The notes: generated from the sequence alone by a model not told the origin. A stretch of DNA of 7,681 nt from a bacterium (GCA_030824255.1 JAVBYB010000051.1:1-7681), one strand, 5' to 3'. Positions 1 to 6,895 are shown, numbered from the stretch's first letter. Made by a program: numbers and translations.

Positions 1-89
1 GGATAGCGCCGCGCCAGCTCCCCGCCGCTTGAAAAATGCGCATGGCGCGTGTCGAGCGCGGTCCAGATCGGGCGGTCCAGCGGGTGCAT
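1..89 (-). CDS. Probable GNAT-family N-acetyltransferase, N-terminal fragment
   Basis: Only the first 29 or so codons are in the window; the gene continues past the left edge. The N-terminus reads MHPLDRPIWTALDTRHAHFS and then a GGELARRY stretch. From memory this resembles the opening of FR47-like GNAT acetyltransferases found in alphaproteobacteria (LDRPxW, then an ALTT-HLA-like segment, then ARRY). The start at 89 is preferred because GGAG lies 6 nt upstream of that ATG. An in-frame ATG at 104 would add five residues (MPETQ) and sit 2 nt after the stop of the upstream gene, but has only a distant AAGG. It is the last visible gene of the minus-strand polysaccharide operon and is probably co-transcribed. 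The acetyl-CoA binding motif is outside the window, so the family call is a recognition of the N-terminus only. Confidence 0.5.
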   Translation of the reverse strand, partial: MHPLDRPIWTALDTRHAHFSSGGELARRY

Positions 90-106
90 CTGCGTCTCCG
101 GCATTT

Positions 107-1654
107 TCAGCTGGTGACCTTAGCCCACGCCCCCTCAGGCATAGAACCAGAGATTTCCTCCAGACAGGCGCGAATATCGTTCGCTGCCTCCGGATTGGTG
201 GCGAATACTGTCGCCGCCGCCGCATGTGCGGTGATCGCCGGATCATTGAAACCGATTTCGCCGACCTTCACCCAGTCCCGCGGCAGATCGTCGAACCAGT
301 CGGGATAGAGGATGGCAAGCTCAACATCCTTCTCCGCAACAAGCCGCCCCATCCACCCCGTTTCATGCGCCGCCCGCGCCTTGCGCGCCGCCTCATTGCC
401 GAGCCCCCAAAGGTCCAGCACATAGCCGTCATTGCGGAAACTCACCCAGCCAAGATCGTTGATCGCCACCGGCTGCTTCCAGCACTGCGTCACCATCCGA
501 TGCATCTGATGCTGCTGCCGGTCGATATTGCGCGCGGCCATGGGCGTCGTCATCGCCACATAGGGCCCGATGCGCAGGCACACCACGAGCAAGCCGATGC
601 ACAGCATCATCATGCGCACCGGCACGGCCAGCACCGCACGTATCGGCCCCGCGAACAGATGCACGCACGCCAGCCCGGCCGCCATCAGAGCATAGGCTTC
701 ATAGCGCCCATACCCGTTGAACTTGCCAGCCAGGAACGCCAGCACCAGCACGCCCAGCATCCCCAGCGCAAGCCAGCGGTCACGCCCCTTGCGCTTCACG
801 GCGCCAAACGCCAGCAGGCCAGCAAGCAGGAGGAAGACCGGCGCCGACGGCGTCATCAGGTTGAAGGACAAGTTGGCGAACAAGCCACCGCCACCCCCGC
901 CATCGACCACGCCGCTCGACAGCGCAGACTTGCTCAGCACCGAACTCGGCAGCGCCGGCAATCCGATGCTGGTCAGCCACAGCGCATAGCCGCCCACCAT
1001 CGCCAGCGACAGCACAACCGCCCCCGCCGCAAACATCCAGCGGCGATCGACCAGCGCCGCGCCCGCGCCAAACGCCACGCCAAGAAATCCCTCGAACCGC
1101 ACCAGCGGGCTCAGCACCATCGCGGCGAACGCCAGCGCATCATGCTTCCCGTCGATTGCGCGCGTCACGACGATCATGGTCAGCAGCACATGCAGGCTGT
1201 GCTCCATCCCCGTGAAGATCACGCCGAACACGTTGAACGCCAGCAGCCCCGCACCAGCCAGCGCGAGAACCGGCCACGCCCGCCCCTCCGGCGCCAATCG
1301 CGCCAGACAGAACGCCAGCACGACACGCAGCGTCGCGACAAAGCACGCAATGTTCACCAGCAATGGCGCCCACAGCATCAGCCCGAACTTCTCGAATGCC
1401 GCCAGCAGCCACGGCCACAGGATCGACGAGGACGGGTTGGAGACCTCGCCGAGATTCACGCCGAAATGCCCGCGCGCCAGGTTCTCGGCCAGCGCCATGT
1501 GAATAAAGGGATCGTCCAGCGTGTAGAATGAGCCGGTTGAGGCAAACGCAATCACGATCGCCGCATAGACCGCCGCCAGCACGACAGCGCCCAGCATCGC
1601 CAGCTGTTCAAGCCGGGCGTACGTGCTTCTCTCTGCAGAATCGGCCAGCGACAT
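107..1654 (-). CDS. Multi-pass membrane protein, GT-C-fold glycosyltransferase-like
   Basis: This 515-residue inner-membrane protein probably uses a lipid-linked sugar donor on the periplasmic side, as GT-C enzymes do. One hydrophobic segment spans about residues 18-40. It is followed by a loop with an acidic pair (TLDDPF, D47 and D48) and then AENLARGHFGVN and SNPSSSILW at 72-80. This is the layout of the first periplasmic loop in mannosyl- and arabinosyl-type GT-C proteins, where the acidic pair is catalytic or metal-binding. A TGMEHSLHVLL segment at 148-158 and VRFEGF at 185-190 also recur in such proteins. Further hydrophobic stretches continue to about 370. A soluble C-terminal part follows, with DLGWVSFRNDGYVLDLWGLGN near 400-420. 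A run of six glycines at 252-257 lies in a loop. A purine-rich AGGGGG just before the ATG serves as ribosome binding site. The 54-nt gap from the upstream GT8 gene shows no promoter, only a weak 5-bp stem. Donor and acceptor are unknown. Confidence 0.72.
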   Translation of the reverse strand: MSLADSAERSTYARLEQLAMLGAVVLAAVYAAIVIAFASTGSFYTLDDPFIHMALAENLARGHFGVNLGEVSNPSSSILWPWLLAAFEKFGLMLWAPLLVNIACFVATLRVVLAFCLARLAPEGRAWPVLALAGAGLLAFNVFGVIFTGMEHSLHVLLTMIVVTRAIDGKHDALAFAAMVLSPLVRFEGFLGVAFGAGAALVDRRWMFAAGAVVLSLAMVGGYALWLTSIGLPALPSSVLSKSALSSGVVDGGGGGGLFANLSFNLMTPSAPVFLLLAGLLAFGAVKRKGRDRWLALGMLGVLVLAFLAGKFNGYGRYEAYALMAAGLACVHLFAGPIRAVLAVPVRMMMLCIGLLVVCLRIGPYVAMTTPMAARNIDRQQHQMHRMVTQCWKQPVAINDLGWVSFRNDGYVLDLWGLGNEAARKARAAHETGWMGRLVAEKDVELAILYPDWFDDLPRDWVKVGEIGFNDPAITAHAAAATVFATNPEAANDIRACLEEISGSMPEGAWAKVTS

Positions 1655-1708
1655 TCCACCCCCTGCGGGACCTGCCCCGCACCGAACGCGAAATGTCTTT
1701 CGCCATCG

Positions 1709-2617
1709 TTACGGCTGGGTCGTCGTGCTGCGGGCGAACGCTCTCAGCCACCAACGCAGCCTCAGCCGCATCAGCTGGTTGAAGTCCATCCCGAATGCCT
1801 TTCGCACGTGTGCGAGATACGGCGTCCGTTTGAGGTTCTCCCAGTACAGCCAGGCCCAGGGATGCCAGACATTGGGCATCCACGGCTTTTCCGTACCGAT
1901 ATAATGGATCAGCCGCGGCTTGGCGTGGCCCCAGCGCCGGTCGGGCGCGGTCTCCGCCCTGACATCCCGCGGCCGCAGGAAACGCTGCACATTCCAGGTC
2001 GGCTCCAGCACGGCGGAATTCTTCCAGAACACGTAGTTCAACGCGTCCTGGTCTCCGAGCAGCAGCTTGGAGTCATTCGCGACCACAAAATCCAGCGCCC
2101 GCGAGAACAGCTTTTCCGCGCGCACTTTCTTCAGGTCGATCACCTGCACGCCGGCGTTGAAGTACCGCCCGCCCTTCGACAGGCCCCACGTCTCGGCAAA
2201 CTTCTCGGCGTCCTGATAGCAGTCCGTCACAGTCGCGAGCGCGTGTGGTCCCATGTCGAACGTCCACAGTTCGCGAATGTCGCCCACCACGATCACATCG
2301 GCGTCGATGTAGAGCACGCGGTTGCAGTCTGCCGGCGCCATCTTCTCGAGACCCAGCCTGAACAGAACGGTGCGGTTGAGGTGCCCGCGCGTCGCATACG
2401 GCGGCAGGTCGTCATCGCCCACATCGATCCAGACGAATTCCGGCCCCGGCACGGCGGCCTGCATCTGCGCTTTCTGCTCGGCCGTCATGTCCGCCTGCAG
2501 CGCGATGAAGCGCAGTCTCGCCCCCGGTGCGTGGCGCACGATCGAGGCCATCACATTGGCCGCGTGCGGCGCATAGCGCGCGTCGAATCCAAACGCGACG
2601 TCGATCCGCTCGCTCAT
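1709..2617 (-). CDS. Glycosyltransferase family 8 (LPS glucosyl/galactosyltransferase-like)
   Basis: This is a 302-residue cytoplasmic retaining glycosyltransferase of the GT8 family, which transfers a hexose from a UDP-sugar to a growing glycan. The N-terminus IDVAFGFDARYAPHAANVMAS (about 5-25) matches the family's opening nucleotide-binding strand. The metal-binding DxD is in VLYIDADVIV, with D105 and D107. FNAGVQVIDL at 153-162, GDQDALN at 188-194 and HYIGTEKPW at 238-246 are the later family motifs, the last corresponding to the HxxGxxKPW segment near the donor phosphate. Length is normal for LgtC/WaaJ-like enzymes. The C-terminus is basic and aromatic (residues 280-296, RLRLRWWLRAFAR), which could hold it at the membrane face, as in related enzymes. 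Its ATG begins on the base immediately after the TAG of the GT2 gene, so translation is likely coupled. The sugar specificity cannot be read from the sequence. Confidence 0.9.
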   Translation of the reverse strand: MSERIDVAFGFDARYAPHAANVMASIVRHAPGARLRFIALQADMTAEQKAQMQAAVPGPEFVWIDVGDDDLPPYATRGHLNRTVLFRLGLEKMAPADCNRVLYIDADVIVVGDIRELWTFDMGPHALATVTDCYQDAEKFAETWGLSKGGRYFNAGVQVIDLKKVRAEKLFSRALDFVVANDSKLLLGDQDALNYVFWKNSAVLEPTWNVQRFLRPRDVRAETAPDRRWGHAKPRLIHYIGTEKPWMPNVWHPWAWLYWENLKRTPYLAHVRKAFGMDFNQLMRLRLRWWLRAFARSTTTQP

Positions 2618-3583
2618 CTACAAAGTCCCCAGCTGCGGCTTGCCGCTGGGCAACAAGGTCCTAAGGGCCGCCGAACGCAGCCTCTGGCGTATCACCACAT
2701 GAAAAACGGTCCGCGCAGGGAACACCTTGAACGCGCCCGCCAGCGCGCTGCGCGCCTCGGCCCGTTCGCCCCTGCCCGCGCGGCTCACAGCCGCCTCGAC
2801 GAAATAGTCGAAGTACTGGCGCAGGGTCTGCGAATAGCTCTTCGCCAGCCCGACCGGATTGCCGAACACTTTCCATTCCGGCAGCGCATGGCGCAGGAAA
2901 ACCTTTCGCGCAAAGCCCACGCGCGTCAGCCGCAGCTTGTCGAATGAACCGGGCGGCCTCTGCCGGAACAGCACGCCGGGAGTCGCAGTGAAGCCGACCC
3001 TGCGCCGCCGCGCGAGACGCAGCTGCCAGTCCCAGTCCTGGTCGCCCAATAGAGTTTCGTCAAACAGCCCAACCACCCTTGCTGCGGTCGCCCGCACCAC
3101 GGTCGCACCCAGCTGTGGATAGTACGAAGACAGCATCGCCCGCACAAGGCCATCGCCAATGCCCGGATTTGCGGGCCAGGGCGGGGTCTGCGGCGTCAGC
3201 TCCTGGTCAGTCGAGATCACCTGCCCGAACACGGCGTCGATGCTTGCATCCCTGCGCATCATCGCCACTTGCGGCGCTACATTGTCTTTGAGCCAGACAT
3301 CGTCATCGTCGAGAAAGGCAATGAATTCGCCCTTCGCGGCCCTCAGTGCTGCATTGCGCGCGGCCCCCGCGCCAATGCGATTCACCTTGATCCAGCTCGC
3401 TCCGAACGTTTCGGCAACGATGCGGGTTTCCGGGACGGTCCCGTTGTCGCCGACCAGTATCTCGAACGCCAGCCTGTCCGTCTCGATCGCGCGGATGCTC
3501 GCCAGCGCCTCGCGCAGCAGAGCGGGGCGGTCGCAAGTCGGCACGATGACCGAGATGAGCAGGCGGTTGTCGTTCACACCCAT
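2618..3583 (-). CDS. Glycosyltransferase family 2
   Basis: This is a 321-residue inverting GT-A-fold glycosyltransferase. The family opening LLISVIVPTCDRPALL is at 8-23, with the nucleotide-binding D46 in LVGDNGT. The RNAALRAAKGEFIAFLDDDD region at 76-95 contains the acidic DxD-type metal site (D92-D95). An acidic LGDQDWDWQL segment at 179-188 stands where the catalytic ED/DW motif of GT2 enzymes lies. No membrane span is visible, so it should act in the cytoplasm on a nucleotide sugar and a lipid-linked or nascent glycan acceptor. The C-terminal 70 residues are basic and helical. Its start overlaps the deacetylase end by 10 nt, with GGGAAG just upstream of the ATG, and its TAG abuts the GT8 ATG. 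Specificity is unknown. Confidence 0.9.
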   Translation of the reverse strand: MGVNDNRLLISVIVPTCDRPALLREALASIRAIETDRLAFEILVGDNGTVPETRIVAETFGASWIKVNRIGAGAARNAALRAAKGEFIAFLDDDDVWLKDNVAPQVAMMRRDASIDAVFGQVISTDQELTPQTPPWPANPGIGDGLVRAMLSSYYPQLGATVVRATAARVVGLFDETLLGDQDWDWQLRLARRRRVGFTATPGVLFRQRPPGSFDKLRLTRVGFARKVFLRHALPEWKVFGNPVGLAKSYSQTLRQYFDYFVEAAVSRAGRGERAEARSALAGAFKVFPARTVFHVVIRQRLRSAALRTLLPSGKPQLGTL

Positions 3584-4377
3584 TCTTCCCAGTAATCAAA
3601 CTTGCCCTTCAGCAACGACCGGAAGATCCGGTCGCCATCGAACTTGGTAACGAAGGTGCGCGGGATCGTGCCGGTCGGCCGCGTCTGTTCGGCCTGCGCA
3701 TAGATCACGTCATAGCCCGCGTCCTGCGCGGCCTTCATCGACTGGGGCTTCCAGTTCATCGACTGACCCAGCGGGATCGCGAATGTCTTCGGCGCAAATC
3801 CCAGCCTTCGGGCGAACGTATCGCGCGACCCGGCCAGCTCATCCACCATCTGCTGCATCCCGATCTTTCCGAAGTCGGGGTGCGTCGCAGAATGGCTGCC
3901 CATTTCCGCGCCCGCCGCCAGCAGGGCCTCGATGTCGCGCCAGCTCATCACCAGCGGCGATATCCACTCCACCTTGTCGTCCGCCCAGTCCGACACCGGG
4001 AAGAACGTCCACGGCAGGTTGTATTCCTTCATGATCGGCGCGGCTGTCGTCGCCACGCTCTTCAGGCCATCGTCAAATGTGATTGCCAGGTCTTTCGGTC
4101 CGCCGCCTGTCGCCGCCAGCTCGGACGCCGGCACGAAGTGGTAGCCCGCCTCAAGCGCGAGCTCGATATGCCGCCGCAGCTGGCTCGGCGTGACGTCATT
4201 CGTGCCCCACTCCTCCTGCCCCACCGTGTGGTAGCAGAGGATGCGGCCGATATACCGGTTGCGCGCCCGCCCGGTCCACGCCAGCAGGTGGCGCTCGCAG
4301 CACATCCGTCCCGCGGCAAACCGCTTCCGGTCCACTCCGACCGAGTGTGCAATACGACTGAGAACTTTCTTAACCAC
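3574..4377 (-). CDS. Polysaccharide deacetylase (NodB homology, CE4 family)
   Basis: This 267-residue protein belongs to the CE4 family, whose members remove N- or O-acetyl groups from sugars using a metal held by an Asp-His-His triad. Motif 1 is ITFDDG at 99-104 (D102 catalytic base, D103 metal ligand) and motif 2 is SHSATH at 161-166 (H162, H166 metal ligands). RILCYHTVG at 45-53 is the strand that often opens this fold. Motif 3 appears as FAIPLG at 199-204, without the Arg of the classical RxPY. No signal peptide or membrane span is visible, so it probably acts in the cytoplasm. MCC at 25-27 is an unusual Cys pair. The start is GTG, with TGA and TAA stops in frame about 60 nt upstream. No strong Shine-Dalgarno is visible, so the internal ATG at residue 25 remains possible. 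It leads the minus-strand operon, 46 nt after the start site predicted from a sigma-54-type promoter. Confidence 0.87.
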   Translation of the reverse strand: MVKKVLSRIAHSVGVDRKRFAAGRMCCERHLLAWTGRARNRYIGRILCYHTVGQEEWGTNDVTPSQLRRHIELALEAGYHFVPASELAATGGGPKDLAITFDDGLKSVATTAAPIMKEYNLPWTFFPVSDWADDKVEWISPLVMSWRDIEALLAAGAEMGSHSATHPDFGKIGMQQMVDELAGSRDTFARRLGFAPKTFAIPLGQSMNWKPQSMKAAQDAGYDVIYAQAEQTRPTGTIPRTFVTKFDGDRIFRSLLKGKFDYWEEWV

Positions 4378-4433
4378 AGCGATAGCCCGGCCGCCGAATG
4401 CGGCAATGGAATGCCCCGCTCCATCTCCTTATC

Positions 4434-4449
4434 AGCAAGCGATGTGCCA
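4434..4449 (-). promoter_or_regulatory. Candidate sigma-54 (RpoN) -24/-12 promoter for the polysaccharide operon
   Basis: Read on the minus strand, the sequence is TGGCACATCGCTTGCT. The sigma-54 consensus is TGGCACG-N4-TTGCW; only the G after TGGCAC differs (A here). The invariant GG and GC are separated by exactly 10 bp, as the holoenzyme requires. The predicted transcription start is near 4423, giving a 5' leader of about 46 nt before the GTG at 4377. No activator gene or mapped start is in the window, so this is a sequence match only. Confidence 0.55.
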
Positions 4450-4532
4450 GTGTGTAAGCGCGGCTTAACCAGTGTTTCCTGTGCACTATGGGCCTGATCT
4501 CGGGTTGGCCGTCCACCACAACCCTGAGAGGT

Positions 4533-4547
4533 GTGTCCTAACGACAC
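4533..4547. promoter_or_regulatory. Palindrome GTGTC-N5-GACAC, candidate operator or enhancer site
   Basis: Perfect 5-bp arms flank a 5-bp spacer (CTAAC). The centre lies about 117 bp upstream of the start predicted from the sigma-54-like promoter, a usual distance for an enhancer-binding activator. The right arm touches the -35 of the candidate btuB promoter at 4548, so a repressor role for the plus-strand unit is equally possible. The binding protein is unknown. Confidence 0.3.
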
Positions 4548-4576
4548 TTGCCCCGGTCACCAGTCCGGGTATTGAT
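4548..4576 (+). promoter_or_regulatory. Weak candidate housekeeping promoter for the btuB operon
   Basis: TTGCCC at 4548-4553 could act as -35, followed after 16-17 nt by TATTGA/ATTGAT at 4570-4576 as a poor -10. The predicted start near 4582 falls just before the riboswitch aptamer, which is what the position of the aptamer demands. The -10 match is weak, so placement is mainly by context. Confidence 0.3.
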
Positions 4577-4584
4577 CCGCTCGC

Positions 4585-4752
4585 GACAGGTTCCCCGAAA
4601 GGGGATCAAAAGGGAACCGGGATGAAAAACCCGGGCTGCCCCCGCAACTGTAAGCGGCGAGCCGCGCATCACTGCCACTGGGAAAGTCCTTCGGGGCCAA
4701 CCGGGAAGGCGATGCGCACAAGCGTTGACCCGCGAGCCAGGAGACCTGCCTG
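4585..4752 (+). promoter_or_regulatory. Cobalamin (adenosylcobalamin) riboswitch aptamer
   Basis: The leader of btuB carries the hallmarks of the B12-sensing RNA. CAGGT at 4587-4591 pairs with ACCTG at 4744-4748 to close P1. GGTTCCC at 4589-4595 can pair with GGGAACC at 4612-4618, and CCGGG at 4617-4621 pairs with CCCGG at 4630-4634. The conserved core CCCGCAACTGTAAGCGG follows at 4641-4657, then the GCCACTGGGAAAGTCC block at 4674-4689. The B12 box AGCCAGGAGACCTGCC is at 4735-4750. The riboswitch lies directly before a BtuB-type receptor, its commonest target. Binding of the coenzyme should lower expression of the uptake genes. The exact 5' edge is uncertain by several bases. Confidence 0.96.
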
Positions 4753-4813
4753 ACGCAGTCGTCTTTCGATGGTCCGGGGATGGGCCACGCGAACGGAAGT
4801 ATTTCCGCTTGGC

Positions 4814-4886
4814 GACGTCTAGGACCGTGCATCCGCGCGGCGATGACGCAATGCGGATGAGCGGTCTCCAACCTTTTGGAGACGTC
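4814..4886 (+). promoter_or_regulatory. Riboswitch expression platform: anti-sequestor versus RBS-sequestor hairpins
   Basis: The btuB Shine-Dalgarno GGAG (4878-4881) lies in the 3' arm of a perfect 8-bp stem, GTCTCCAA (4864-4871) with TTGGAGAC (4876-4883), loop CCTT. This hides the ribosome site. The 5' arm can instead pair upstream: 4822-4828 with 4861-4867 and CATCCGC (4830-4836) with GCGGATG (4853-4859). That makes a long hairpin with one G-A mismatch which frees the Shine-Dalgarno. The two forms share 4864-4867 and cannot coexist. Only three U residues follow the small stem, so translational control fits better than termination. A GACGTCT at 4814-4820 can also pair with AGACGTC at 4880-4886, touching the end of the Shine-Dalgarno. 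Confidence 0.7.
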
Positions 4887-4891
4887 TTTAT

Positions 4892-6895
4892 ATGAAACTG
4901 CAATTCACCTCTTCCCGCATCGCGCTCGCAGCGCTTGGCGCAATCGCCATGGCGCCCGCAGCCTTTGCACAATCAGCCGCTGACGAAGCGAAGGACACCG
5001 TCGTCATCACCGGCTCGGCCACGCCGGTGGAATACGGGAAGGTCGGCCAGAGCATCACCGTGATCTCCGGCGACCTGATCGAAGACCAGGGCTACACCTA
5101 CGTCTCGGACGTGCTGCGTCAGGTGCCCGGCGTGTCGATCAACCGCGCGGGCGCTCCCGGCGCGCTGACCCAGGCCCGCATCCGCGGCGCCGAGGCCAAC
5201 CACACGCTCGTCCTCCTCGATGGCATCGACATCTCCAGCCCCGACCAGGGCGAGACAGACTTCTCCACCCTCCTCGCAGGCGATGTTGAGCGCATCGAAG
5301 TCCTGCGCGGCCCGCAAAGCGGCCTTTACGGCTCCAACGCACTCGCCGGCGTCGTGAACCTCGTCTCGCGCCGCGAGATCAACGGCCACTATTATGGCGC
5401 TTCGGTCGAGGCCGGCTCCTTCGACACGCTCGAAGCCGAGGCCTTCGGCGGGATCGGCGATGGCGACACCTTCGCCACCCTCTCGCTCAGCCACATCACC
5501 ACTGATGGCTACGACGTGTCGCCCGACCAGACGGCGAATGGCGTGCCTGCTGTCGGCGTCGGCGGCGTACCCGGCGACAAGGAGGGCAACGAGATCACCA
5601 CGCTCAACCTGCGCGGCGGGGCGAAGATCTCGGACATGCTGCGCGTCAACGGCGTCGTGCGCTACTCCACCAAGCAGTCCGAACTCGACGGACAGGCATA
5701 TGATCCGCCGATTGCCGGCCGCACCTATGACGACGCCTCCACCACCGAACACGACCAGGTGCTGTTCGGCGCCTCCGCCACGCTCGATCCGTTCGACGGC
5801 GCGTGGGAGACAGTTTTCTCCGCCTCGCACATCGACGAAAGTCGGCGCTCCACCACCACCAACTTCCCCTTCCTGCCGACACCGCCGGCGGACCTGCTCC
5901 TGATCCCGCTCTCGCCCAGCGGCGTTGATGCAACCCGCACGACCTATGGCGTCAAATCGACCTGGAGCTTCGGCCCCGATGAATTTCTGAGCTTCCTCAC
6001 CGGCTTCGCAGAAGCCGAGGAAGAGGAATACAAGGACGCACTGTCTTCGCGCGAAGAGTCCCGCTCGCTCGCCGGCATCGGCCTGCAATACCGCGCCGAA
6101 ATCGCCAGCCAGCTATATATCACCGCAACGCTGCGCCATGACGATAACGACGCCTTCCAGAACGCGGAAACGTGGAGCGTCTCGGGCGCCTGGGCCATCC
6201 CGAACTCCGGCACACGCCTCCATGCGTCGGCCGGCACGGGCGTCACCGCGCCGACCTTCATCGAACAGTTCGGTTTCAACCCCGGCTCGTTCATCGGCAA
6301 TCCGGATCTCATCCCCGAGGAAGCCTTCGGCTGGGATGCCGGCGTCGAACAGACGCTGCTCGACGGCAATCTCGTGCTCGACCTGACCTACTTCTCGTCG
6401 GAGCTCGAGAACGAGATCTTCACCTCGTTCACGCCGCCGACCTTCGTTGCAACGCCGCTCAACTCCACGAGCGACTCGGAGCGCAAGGGCTGGGAGTTCA
6501 CCGTCTCCGCCACGCCGATCGAAGACCTGTCGATCTACGGCACGTACACCAAGCTCGACTCGACCGAACCGGCGGGCATCGAGATTCGCCGCGCTGAAGA
6601 TCAGGCCTCGCTCGACGCACGCTGGACCGTCTTCGGCGGCCCGGTGCAACTGAACCTCGGCCTCTCCTACACCGGCGACACCTACGATACCGACTTCTCC
6701 ACCTTCTCCCGCACCAGTGTCGATCCCTACACCCTCGTCCGCCTCGGCGCGTCGTGGGAGGTCAACGACCAGGTTGAAGTTTACACCCGCATCGAGAACC
6801 TCCTCGATGAGGAGTACGAGGAAGTCATCGGCTATCTCGGCCAACCCCAGGGCGTCTTCTTCGGCGTGCGCTTCCGCGACGAGGTCAGGAACTAA
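4892..6895 (+). CDS. btuB: BtuB-like TonB-dependent vitamin B12 outer-membrane receptor
   Basis: This is a 667-residue TonB-dependent receptor that should carry cobalamin across the outer membrane using TonB energy. A signal peptide covers residues 1-26, with predicted cleavage at AFA/Q. The TonB box is DTVVITGS at 35-42. The plug domain follows, with VSDVLRQVPGVSINR at 71-85, IRGAEANHTLVLLDGI at 97-112 and ERIEVLRGPQSGLYGSNALA at 133-152. The rest is a 22-strand-type barrel with alternating aromatic and polar residues, and the IENLLDEEYEE stretch usual near the C-terminus. The last strand, VFFGVRF, is followed by a short RDEVRN tail, where most family members end in an aromatic residue. The length is somewhat longer than E. 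coli BtuB (about 600). The upstream cobalamin riboswitch and downstream BtuF-like gene support the substrate assignment. The ATG has GGAG 10 nt upstream, inside a hairpin. Confidence 0.93.
   Translation: MKLQFTSSRIALAALGAIAMAPAAFAQSAADEAKDTVVITGSATPVEYGKVGQSITVISGDLIEDQGYTYVSDVLRQVPGVSINRAGAPGALTQARIRGAEANHTLVLLDGIDISSPDQGETDFSTLLAGDVERIEVLRGPQSGLYGSNALAGVVNLVSRREINGHYYGASVEAGSFDTLEAEAFGGIGDGDTFATLSLSHITTDGYDVSPDQTANGVPAVGVGGVPGDKEGNEITTLNLRGGAKISDMLRVNGVVRYSTKQSELDGQAYDPPIAGRTYDDASTTEHDQVLFGASATLDPFDGAWETVFSASHIDESRRSTTTNFPFLPTPPADLLLIPLSPSGVDATRTTYGVKSTWSFGPDEFLSFLTGFAEAEEEEYKDALSSREESRSLAGIGLQYRAEIASQLYITATLRHDDNDAFQNAETWSVSGAWAIPNSGTRLHASAGTGVTAPTFIEQFGFNPGSFIGNPDLIPEEAFGWDAGVEQTLLDGNLVLDLTYFSSELENEIFTSFTPPTFVATPLNSTSDSERKGWEFTVSATPIEDLSIYGTYTKLDSTEPAGIEIRRAEDQASLDARWTVFGGPVQLNLGLSYTGDTYDTDFSTFSRTSVDPYTLVRLGASWEVNDQVEVYTRIENLLDEEYEEVIGYLGQPQGVFFGVRFRDEVRN

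Larger units (their letters stand above)
4378..4584. other. Divergent intergenic control region
   Basis: No protein-coding gene is visible between the deacetylase start and the riboswitch. The region holds a sigma-54-like promoter facing left, a weak sigma-70-like promoter facing right, and several short symmetric elements. These are GTGTC-N5-GACAC at 4533-4547, TAAGC-GCG-GCTTA at 4455-4467, and CCAGTGT repeated at 4447-4453 and 4469-4475, exactly 22 bp apart. A GC-rich 5-bp stem (GCCGC/GCGGC, 4390-4404) would form in the leader of the minus-strand transcript, 12 nt before the GTG start. Which of these elements bind proteins is not known. Confidence 0.6.

Noticed and set aside
882..906. Run encoding six glycines in the GT-C-like protein as a possible frameshift site or repeat
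   Set aside because: The frame and membrane topology continue normally on both sides, and the codons are mixed GGx, not a mononucleotide run long enough to suggest slippage.
29..1531. A 500-residue plus-strand open frame opposite the GT-C-like gene
   Set aside because: Its product is a low-complexity run of Arg, His and Gln, typical of the antisense of GC-rich membrane-protein codons. The opposite strand gives a coherent membrane protein with family motifs.
1808..2947. A 379-residue plus-strand open frame opposite the GT8 and GT2 genes
   Set aside because: It spans the junction of two well-supported genes on the other strand and shows no recognisable motif.
4062..4547. Minus-strand frame including an ATG at 4425 right after AAGGAG
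   Set aside because: The Shine-Dalgarno-like AAGGAG abuts the ATG with no spacing, and the frame runs out of phase across the deacetylase and gives an Arg/Ser-rich product. The ATG also coincides with the predicted transcription start.
4593..4604. CCCC-GAAA-GGGG hairpin as a separate regulatory element
   Set aside because: It lies within the aptamer and competes with or belongs to the P2 region (GGTTCCC/GGGAACC), so it is part of the riboswitch.
4864..4890. Hairpin before btuB as an intrinsic terminator
   Set aside because: The stem is perfect but the tail (GTCTTTAT) has only three consecutive U residues, while the Shine-Dalgarno itself lies in the stem. Ribosome-site sequestration explains it better.
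4973..6088. Long minus-strand open frames opposite btuB (also 6113-6946)
   Set aside because: Products are rich in Gly, Ala, Val, Asp and Arg without domain features, as expected from the antisense of GC-rich coding DNA.
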